From Candidatus Omnitrophota bacterium (GTDB lineage Bacteria; Omnitrophota; Gorgyraeia; Zapsychrales; Fredricksoniimonadaceae), in contig CAJBYM010000105.1 of NCBI GenBank assembly GCA_903959815.1, forward strand, positions 1 to 37,916: 37,916 bases of DNA, written 5' to 3'. Of the stretch, positions 32,989-37,916 are shown in pieces; within the stretch, counting starts at the first letter, position 1; every line of letters starts with the position of its first letter. Position numbers and translations under genes: made by a program. The notes beneath the pieces were generated by a model. That model made no database searches and had not been told where the DNA came from. It was given only the letters and a program-made list of their open reading frames with translations.

Positions 32989-33594
32989 ATGGCTATGGAA
33001 TATACTTTTCTCAATATTGATTGGGAAGCCGTCATTCCCGGTCTTATTGCAGGGCTCATTACGGGTGCCTGCATGTGGATCGCCCTCATTATCCAGCATA
33101 AGCATGAGCGAGATCTCCAGGCACAGAAAGAAGAGAATCAGGTTAACGCGTTTGTCCATGCGGTCATGGCCGAGGTCGAGACACTTTGGGCTTCGTATTA
33201 TGAGGGTGCAGGTAAGAAACTTGAGGGGTTGGAAAAAGGTAAAGCCTTCATGTATTTTTATCCGATAAGTCAGGACTACTTTACCATTTATAATGGGAAT
33301 GCTTGTCTTGTTGGGAAGATCGGTAATGCGAGGTTGCGTCGGGCGATCGTTGAAAGTTATACCCGGGCGCGCGGCCTTATTGACAGTTTCCGTTTGAATA
33401 ATGATATGGTCCAGAAATGGAACCATCTTGATCTGATGCGTCAGGATTCGCAGAATCCGATGCTTATTCATATGATGTGGATGCAGGAACAGTCGCTGGT
33501 GCATCATGCGATCAAATTGCGTGAGATCCATCAACAGACCAAAGAGGGGTTGGAGCATCTTTTGTTGATCGCGAAAACAATACACACTCCTTGA
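32989..33594 (+). CDS. Hypothetical one-TM protein
   Basis: The 201-residue protein has one membrane helix (about residues 15-36), then a helical, probably cytoplasmic domain with conserved-looking stretches (FYPISQDYFTIYNGNACLVGKIG, and RGLIDSFRLNND). I do not know a family name; proteins of this general type occur sporadically in accessory regions. The first ATG is at 32989 and a second at 32995; no Shine-Dalgarno is seen. A weak promoter-like TTTACA-17-TAGTCT (32960-32988) would make it nearly leaderless. Its stop lies inside the next gene's -35. Confidence 0.7.
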   Translation: MAMEYTFLNIDWEAVIPGLIAGLITGACMWIALIIQHKHERDLQAQKEENQVNAFVHAVMAEVETLWASYYEGAGKKLEGLEKGKAFMYFYPISQDYFTIYNGNACLVGKIGNARLRRAIVESYTRARGLIDSFRLNNDMVQKWNHLDLMRQDSQNPMLIHMMWMQEQSLVHHAIKLREIHQQTKEGLEHLLLIAKTIHTP

Positions 33595-33619
33595 CTAAGA
33601 AAACGTCTTGTCTTATACT
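33591..33619 (+). promoter_or_regulatory. Strong promoter for the transketolase genes
   Basis: TTGACT (33591-33596) and TATACT (33614-33619) are exactly 17 bases apart, each five of six to consensus. The -35 overlaps the stop codon of the upstream gene (TGA at 33592-33594). Transcription would begin near 33626, about 40 bases before the GTG start. Confidence 0.75.
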
Positions 33620-33667
33620 CTTCACGTTTTTAAAATCCCCTTATAGATCATGTTCTAGGAGCTGCGT

Positions 33668-34486
33668 GTGTCCGTTAAATACAATCTGAGTGCTCTTAAA
33701 GCCCAAGCGTTACAATTCCGTCGTGAGATCCTGGAAACCCTTGAAACAGCTGGATCAGGTCATCCGGGCGGGTCTTTGTCTGCGGTGGAGATATTCCTGG
33801 TTCTTTATGGCGTTGTGATGAACCATCGTCCGAGCGAGCCTAAGTGGGATGGGCGCGACCGACTGGTTGTTTCCAAAGGTCATGTCACACCGGTGGTTTA
33901 TGTGACGCTCGCCAATTTTGGGTATTTCCCCAAAGAAGAATTGAAGACCTTTCGTAAGTTCGGCAGCCGTTTACAGGGCCATGTGACCCAGAAAACACCG
34001 GGTGTGGAGTTCAATACCGGATCATTGGGGCATGGTCTTTCATATGCCAATGGTGTTGCGATGGCGGCCAAGCTTAAGGGCAAAGATTTTAAGGCTTATT
34101 GCATTATGGGTGACGGTGAGATCCAGGAAGGATCTGTATGGGAAGCGGCCATGAGTGCGGCGCAGTACAAACTTGATAATGTTTGCGCGATCGTGGATTA
34201 CAACAAGGTCCAGGAGAACGGGCTTATTAGCGAGATCAAGGGGCTTGAGCCGCTCGTGGATAAATGGAAAAGTTTTGGTTGGAATGTGATCGATATCGAC
34301 GGGAATGATATTGAAGCGCTCATTAAGGCATTTGAAACATTTAAAGCGACCAAGGGTCAGCCTACGGTTATTATTGCGAATACATTAAAAGGTAAGGGTG
34401 TGCCGTTCATGGAGCTAAAGAGTGCATGGCATGGCAAAGCCCCCAACAAAGAACAATTGGCTGACGCATTAAAGGTTCTTTATTGA
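33668..34486 (+). CDS. Transketolase, N-terminal subunit (GTG start)
   Basis: The 272-residue protein corresponds to the thiamine-diphosphate-binding N-terminal half of transketolase: SGHPGGSLSAVEI, the GSLGHGLSYANGVAMA motif, and the ThDP signature GDGEIQEGSVWEA followed by VDYNKVQENG. It needs the C-terminal subunit encoded two bases downstream to make the active enzyme that transfers two-carbon units in the pentose phosphate pathway. Split transketolases are common in archaea and many bacteria. The start codon is GTG, supported by AGGAG 7 bases upstream. Confidence 0.95.
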   Translation: MSVKYNLSALKAQALQFRREILETLETAGSGHPGGSLSAVEIFLVLYGVVMNHRPSEPKWDGRDRLVVSKGHVTPVVYVTLANFGYFPKEELKTFRKFGSRLQGHVTQKTPGVEFNTGSLGHGLSYANGVAMAAKLKGKDFKAYCIMGDGEIQEGSVWEAAMSAAQYKLDNVCAIVDYNKVQENGLISEIKGLEPLVDKWKSFGWNVIDIDGNDIEALIKAFETFKATKGQPTVIIANTLKGKGVPFMELKSAWHGKAPNKEQLADALKVLY

Positions 34487-34487
34487 T

Positions 34488-35438
34488 ATGACTATGAAAC
34501 CTACCCCCACACGAGACGGATTTGGCGAAGAGTTGGCGTTGATCGGCAAAGAGAACAAGAACGTTGTTGTTGTTTCAGCGGATCTTGAAGATGCCACGCG
34601 TGCAGAATATTTCAAGAAGGCATGCCCCGAGCGGTTCTTCACTTTGGGGATTGCCGAGCAGGATATGATCGGTATGGCGGCCGGTTTGGCCAGCGAAGGT
34701 TTTATCACGGTCGCGAATTCATTCGCGGTTTTCTTGACGAACCGTGCGTATGACCAGATCCGCATGGATATTTGTTATAACAATTTGAACGTGAAGCTGG
34801 CGGCGACCCATGCCGGTGTTACCGTCGGTGAAGATGGTGCCAGCGCCCAGTGTCTGGAAGATCTGGCGATTATGCGTGTGTTGCCGAATATGAAAGTTCT
34901 TTGCCCGATGGATACCATTGAGGCGAAGAAAGCCACACGGGCTATGCTCACAGAGAAAGGGCCGTGTTATATCCGTTTGTCGCGCGCGCCGTTACCTGTG
35001 CTGACCGATGATGCAACGCCATTTGTGATCGGTAAGGCCAATGTCATGCGTGACGGTAAGGATGCGACGATTATTGCATGCGGTGTTATGGTCGCCGAGG
35101 CTATGGGAGCTGCGGAAGAACTTGCGAAAGAAAATATTAGCGTGCGCGTGGTCAACATGCATACGATCAAGCCATTGGATGTGGGAGTGATCATGGCGTG
35201 TGCTAAAGAAACGGGCGCTATTGTTACCGCTGAGGAACATCAGGTCGCGGGTGGCTTGGGAAGTGCGGTTGCTGAAGCTCTTGTTCAGGGTATGCCCGTG
35301 CCTATGGAGATGGTCGGGGTGCAGGATTCTTTCGGTCAGACAGGGACTCCGGATCAGCTGATGCAGGTGTATAAATTAAAATCTGTGGATGTTGCGTTAG
35401 CGGTAAGAAAAGTTATTCAGAGGAAGAAAAAAGTTTAA
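34488..35438 (+). CDS. Transketolase, C-terminal subunit
   Basis: The 316-residue protein contains the pyrimidine-binding and C-terminal domains: ADLEDATRAEYFKKACPERF, the GIAEQDMIGMAAGLA motif with the catalytic Glu, THAGVTVGEDGASAQ, and TAEEHQVAGGLGSAVAEAL. It starts one base after the N-subunit stop, so the two chains are made together. Its stop overlaps that of the leftward phosphorylase gene by four bases. Confidence 0.95.
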   Translation: MTMKPTPTRDGFGEELALIGKENKNVVVVSADLEDATRAEYFKKACPERFFTLGIAEQDMIGMAAGLASEGFITVANSFAVFLTNRAYDQIRMDICYNNLNVKLAATHAGVTVGEDGASAQCLEDLAIMRVLPNMKVLCPMDTIEAKKATRAMLTEKGPCYIRLSRAPLPVLTDDATPFVIGKANVMRDGKDATIIACGVMVAEAMGAAEELAKENISVRVVNMHTIKPLDVGVIMACAKETGAIVTAEEHQVAGGLGSAVAEALVQGMPVPMEMVGVQDSFGQTGTPDQLMQVYKLKSVDVALAVRKVIQRKKKV

Positions 35439-36130
35439 TCTTTGCAGAAGTTTTTGATGCTCACGCAAGCCTGGCTGATCCCATCAGTCAGGCTTTTTTT
35501 ATCTTCCGGGGAGAGTTTAGAGGAGAAGAGGATCTTACCCAGGATGTCCGAGATCACGAGCAGAGCAGAAGCCGGACGCTTGATCCTGTGGGCAGCCAGG
35601 AAAAAGGCCGAACATTCCATTTCAATAACGTCGGCGCCCAGCTGTTCGAACATGGGCATATAGCGTTCTTCTTCATGGAGCGATGCAAAGCTGATGCAGC
35701 TGCATACAGGTATTTTGAGTTTCATGGCTTTGATCAGGGACATGTCGGCTTCAACGGGTTCCGGGTCCTTGACATTGCCTGTGAGGATGTCGCTGAAACT
35801 TTCGAATGCGTGGATCACACCGGGTGTAAGTACCGTGCCGATATCAAGATCATCCTTGGTATGGATAAGTCCGCAGGTGCCAAGGAAGAGGATCTGCTCA
35901 CAGGGCGTGTCTTTGAGCCACAGGACACAATCGCCGACAAAGCCAGCGCTCATACCTGAGACGATGAGTGTAAGCCCCTGGCCCTGGCCGGCAGAGAAGA
36001 CGCGGCCCTTGAGCATGGTCTTGACGCCCAATTGTTCAGCGGCTTTGGGAATGTTAAAAGGCATGATGACACAGGTCTTTTGAACTGTGTCAGAGTCAAT
36101 GCCGAAGAGGATCTTAAAGGTGTTATCCAT
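35435..36130 (-). CDS. Nucleoside phosphorylase/nucleosidase family protein
   Basis: The 231-residue protein has phosphorylase-superfamily features: SGMSAGFVGDCV, FLGTCGLI, and VIEMECSAFFLAA, where the acidic pair after VIEME binds ribose in related enzymes. LVISDILG near the C-terminus corresponds to the catalytic Asp region. It could be a purine or uridine phosphorylase or a methylthioadenosine/SAH nucleosidase; the exact substrate is not clear. It is convergent with the transketolase genes and divergent from the aldo/keto reductase, with AAGGAA before its ATG. Confidence 0.82.
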   Translation of the reverse strand: MDNTFKILFGIDSDTVQKTCVIMPFNIPKAAEQLGVKTMLKGRVFSAGQGQGLTLIVSGMSAGFVGDCVLWLKDTPCEQILFLGTCGLIHTKDDLDIGTVLTPGVIHAFESFSDILTGNVKDPEPVEADMSLIKAMKLKIPVCSCISFASLHEEERYMPMFEQLGADVIEMECSAFFLAAHRIKRPASALLVISDILGKILFSSKLSPEDKKSLTDGISQACVSIKNFCKD

Positions 36131-36205
36131 TAGATTCCTTTGGTGTTATATTAATGAAGTTTATCACAAAGCCCATTTTAGGGCGACCAAAAATAAGGAC
36201 AGACC

Positions 36206-37132
36206 ATGAAATATGTGAATTTTCCAGGGACACAGGAGAAGGTTTCGGCCATTGGGCTTGGTACATGGGTGTTCGGAGGAGAGAACTGGGGCGGGGCTGA
36301 TGATGCAGCTTGCATTGCGGCTGTCCATGAGGCCGTGGCACTTGGTATGAATTTTATTGATACGGCGCCATTTTATACGGATGGTAAGTCCGAGCAATTG
36401 ATCGGGCAGGCTATAAAAGGGAAGAGGGAGAAGGTTTTTATTGCCACCAAGTGTGGTCTGGTGCGCGAGAATGGACGTATTGGTCACGATCTTTCATCTG
36501 ATTCCGTGCGTCATGAATGTGATCTGTCGCTTTCCCGTCTGAATTGTGATGTGATCGATCTTTATATGTGTCATTGGCCTGATCCGAATATTCCTATCGA
36601 GGAAACGATGGATGCGCTTCTTGATCTGCAGAAGGCCAGGAAGATCCGGCATATCGGCGTCTCCAATTTTGATGTTGAGCTTTTGAAAAGGGCGTGTGCG
36701 GTCGCGCCTATTGCCACACTTCAGGTTCAGTATTCATTGCTGGAACGTAGCATAGAGGATGAACTTTTGCCTTTTTGCCGAGAAAGGGGTATCGGGATCA
36801 TTGCGTACGGCGCCATGGGGGGCGGCGTTTTGACCGGTAAGTACAAAGCTAAGTTGCCGAGTTTCAACAAGCGCGATGCACGCAAGATGTTTTATACCTT
36901 TTATGAGAAGAGCAAGCTGGATAAGATCGAGCAGTTTTTGGGTGAATTGGGGGCTTTCGGAAGGCCTTTGAACCAATTGGCGCTTAACTGGGTAAGGCAG
37001 CAGCCAGGGGTGGTCACAGTGTTGGCAGGTTGCCGGGATTCTAAACAGGTTAAAGAAAATTTTTCTGCCTGTAGTTGGGATTTATCGTCGGAAGAATTAT
37101 TTAGGTTGAGTGAACTGGAAATATTTTCTTGA
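36206..37132 (+). CDS. Aldo/keto reductase
   Basis: The 308-residue protein has the aldo/keto reductase barrel motifs: GLGTWVFGG, FIDTAPFYTDGKSEQLIG with the catalytic Asp and Tyr, IATKCGL with the Lys, and MCHWPDPNIPIEETM with the His. The C-terminal part resembles NADPH-dependent family members (QLALNWVRQQPGVVTVLAGCRDSKQV). Substrate unknown. AAGGAC precedes the ATG. The stop codon TGA (37130-37132) lies inside the -35 hexamer of the next gene's promoter. Confidence 0.93.
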   Translation: MKYVNFPGTQEKVSAIGLGTWVFGGENWGGADDAACIAAVHEAVALGMNFIDTAPFYTDGKSEQLIGQAIKGKREKVFIATKCGLVRENGRIGHDLSSDSVRHECDLSLSRLNCDVIDLYMCHWPDPNIPIEETMDALLDLQKARKIRHIGVSNFDVELLKRACAVAPIATLQVQYSLLERSIEDELLPFCRERGIGIIAYGAMGGGVLTGKYKAKLPSFNKRDARKMFYTFYEKSKLDKIEQFLGELGAFGRPLNQLALNWVRQQPGVVTVLAGCRDSKQVKENFSACSWDLSSEELFRLSELEIFS

Positions 37133-37156
37133 CAAAATTTATATGGATGTTATATT
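37129..37156 (+). promoter_or_regulatory. Promoter of the Rrf2 regulator
   Basis: A perfect -35 TTGACA (37129-37134) and a -10 TATATT (37151-37156) are 16 bases apart. The -35 overlaps the upstream stop codon. Transcription should begin near 37163, inside the palindrome that follows. Confidence 0.85.
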
Positions 37157-37175
37157 CACTACCAAGTTGGTAGTG
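37157..37175. promoter_or_regulatory. Perfect palindrome at the Rrf2 promoter (probable operator)
   Basis: CACTACCAAGTTGGTAGTG is a perfect 9-bp inverted repeat with one central base, placed directly against the -10 and across the transcription start. The half-site GTAGTGA recurs at 37179-37185, nine bases after the one at 37170-37176. Rrf2 proteins bind palindromes of similar length as dimers and often repress their own genes, so this is probably the autoregulatory operator. Confidence 0.8.
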
Positions 37176-37197
37176 AAAGTAGTGATTAAGGGATCTT

Positions 37198-37635
37198 ATG
37201 AAAATTTCGACCAAGGGTAGATATAGCGTTCATATGATGATAGACCTGGCCATTCATGGTGGTCGTGGCCCTGTTCTTCTTAAAGATATTGCCAGACGCC
37301 AGCACATTTCCGAGAAATATCTTGGCCATTTGGTGCCTCTTTTGAAGAGTGCTGGTCTTATTAGCACGGCCAGGGGGTCACATGGTGGTTTTACTTTAAT
37401 GAAGGCACCTGATTCGATCACGTTAAAAGATATTATTGCTGCAGTTGAAGGGCCGATATGTTTGGTGGGATGTTTGACGGATCATGAAACGTGTATTCGT
37501 TCAGGAGGCTGTGCGGTACAGAGTTTTTGGGGTGAAGCGACCCGGCGTATGGTCGAGGTTTTTGATGCATTCACCCTTAAGCGGTTGGTCGATGAAGAGA
37601 CGCAGAAACAAAACATTTCAAATTACGAGATTTAA
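37198..37635 (+). CDS. Rrf2-family transcriptional regulator (likely Fe-S)
   Basis: The 145-residue protein starts MKISTKGRYSVHMMIDLAIH, the Rrf2 N-terminus, with a winged helix (ISEKYLGHLVPLLKSAGLISTARGSHGGF). It has four cysteines, C88, C92, C99 and C105, three of which match the iron-sulfur cluster ligands of IscR (C92/C98/C104). Cluster binding is therefore likely. Rrf2 relatives control iron-sulfur assembly or cysteine/sulfur assimilation. The DUF2292 gene and cysteine-containing leader downstream favour the sulfur role. Confidence 0.92.
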   Translation: MKISTKGRYSVHMMIDLAIHGGRGPVLLKDIARRQHISEKYLGHLVPLLKSAGLISTARGSHGGFTLMKAPDSITLKDIIAAVEGPICLVGCLTDHETCIRSGGCAVQSFWGEATRRMVEVFDAFTLKRLVDEETQKQNISNYEI

Positions 37636-37651
37636 TTCAATGTTTAGAAAA

Positions 37652-37771
37652 GTTGTTAATACAAGATCATGGGGAACGATATGTCCTTTGACGCTGACCG
37701 GAGGCGGCCGCATGCGGTGTTGTTGAGGTGCACAGGTTAACAACACTAATCTTTAAAGGCGGTTTAAAAGG
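37652..37771 (+). promoter_or_regulatory. Structured leader with alternative pairings upstream of DUF2292
   Basis: The segment TTAACAACAC (37737-37746) has two mutually exclusive partners: GTTGTTAA (37652-37659, 8 bp) and GTGTTGTT (37717-37724, 8 bp). A third palindrome CCGCATGCGG lies at 37708-37717, and TTTAAA (37752-37757)/TTTAAA (37763-37768) could mask the DUF2292 ribosome-binding site (AAAAGGAG at 37766-37773). This has the form of an attenuator or translational switch. The pairing is seen; the switching is inferred. Confidence 0.55.
37681..37740 (+). CDS. Putative cysteine-containing leader peptide
   Basis: A 19-codon ORF, MSFDADRRRPHAVLLRCTG, lies between the Rrf2 gene and DUF2292, with GGGGA spaced 6 bases before its ATG; an in-frame ATG at 37669 would give 23 residues. 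It is Arg-rich and has one Cys codon three codons before the stop. That codon and the stop fall within or next to the arms of the alternative hairpins, so a ribosome stalled there would change the fold. This resembles leader-peptide control by amino-acid supply, here cysteine. No homologue is known to me; the ORF could also be chance. Confidence 0.45.
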   Translation: MSFDADRRRPHAVLLRCTG

Positions 37772-37781
37772 AGATCTTGAT

Positions 37782-37916
37782 ATGAGTGGTAAACAGACCA
37801 ATAAGAAAGTCATTAATGAGGCGATCATCAAAGATATCAGTGATTCTATTCATGGGGTTGATTATGGCGCTGTTACGATCACCCTTCATGATTCCCGGAT
37901 TGTGCAGATCGAGGTA
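37782..37916 (+). CDS. DUF2292 (YezD) family protein, 5' part
   Basis: The ATG at 37782 follows AAAAGGAG by 8 bases and the frame is open to the end of the window (45 codons). IHGVDYGAVTITLHDSRIVQIE matches the DUF2292 core, in which a hydrophobic YGSVxIxVHDGxVVQIE pattern is typical. YezD proteins are small and often sit with sulfate or cysteine assimilation genes. The gene is truncated by the window edge. Confidence 0.85.
   Translation, partial: MSGKQTNKKVINEAIIKDISDSIHGVDYGAVTITLHDSRIVQIEV

Noticed and set aside
37636-37781. A SAM-I (S-box) riboswitch before DUF2292, as seen before some yezD genes.
   Set aside because: The conserved S-box core elements are not present; only short helices and a leader ORF are visible.

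Overview
The window is a stretch of bacterial chromosome from a Gram-negative-type organism of moderate GC. Evidence for an outer membrane is a FadL/OmpP1-type porin, and evidence for a simple bacterial lifestyle is the dense run of co-directional housekeeping operons. The combination of gene content (aerotolerance-type Bat cluster, split transketolase, short pyruvate kinase, HD-GYP regulator, DUF1566 secreted protein) resembles Candidatus Omnitrophota or a related PVC-side candidate phylum. That placement is inference and I cannot confirm it without a search. Almost everything is on the + strand; only three protein genes are on the - strand (1630-2064, a 53-codon gene at 8920-9081, and 35435-36130). 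No phage, transposase or CRISPR array is visible.

Layout. 1-750: 3' end of a 23S rRNA gene, a 5S rRNA gene and rRNA terminators. 755-2064: a secreted DUF1566 protein and a small membrane protein. 2137-8838: LemA, an M48 protease carrying two zinc ribbons, RecG, an unknown protein, a membrane protein, a TPR protein and a small conserved-looking protein. 8865-9218: a bidirectional terminator, a very small leftward gene with its own promoter, and a divergent control region. 9219-14964: a C-domain-less pyruvate kinase, rsmD, coaD, DUF177, rpmF, plsX, fabH, fabD. 15124-17926: FadL-like porin, PlsC-like acyltransferase, HAD phosphatase. 17913-21712: membrane histidine kinase, CheY-like receiver, GAF/HD-GYP protein. 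21727-31378: one long operon with MoxR, DUF58, DUF4381, BatA, BatB, BatC, BatD and BatE-like genes, followed by an inositol-monophosphatase-family enzyme, a yeast-type cytosine deaminase homologue and a YhcH/EbgC-type protein; most junctions are 4-base ATGA overlaps. 31379-32038: strong hairpins, a tRNA-Lys(CUU) gene and a tandem-repeat array. 32039-37132: a putative heavy-metal exporter, an unknown one-TM protein, transketolase in two subunits, a nucleoside phosphorylase (-) and an aldo/keto reductase. 37129-37916: an Rrf2-family regulator with a strong promoter and a perfect operator-like palindrome, a structured leader with a cysteine-codon-containing short ORF, and the start of a DUF2292 (YezD) gene that runs off the window.

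How the genes work together. The L32/plsX/fabH/fabD block is the usual bacterial phospholipid and fatty-acid start-up operon, but fabG and acpP do not follow fabD as they usually do. The MoxR-Bat block is a membrane and periplasm-facing complex in which an AAA+ ATPase acts with von Willebrand A and TPR partners. The kinase-receiver-HD-GYP block is a self-contained signalling unit. The last kilobase looks like the front of a sulfur/cysteine-controlled operon, and is the most interesting regulatory segment in the window.
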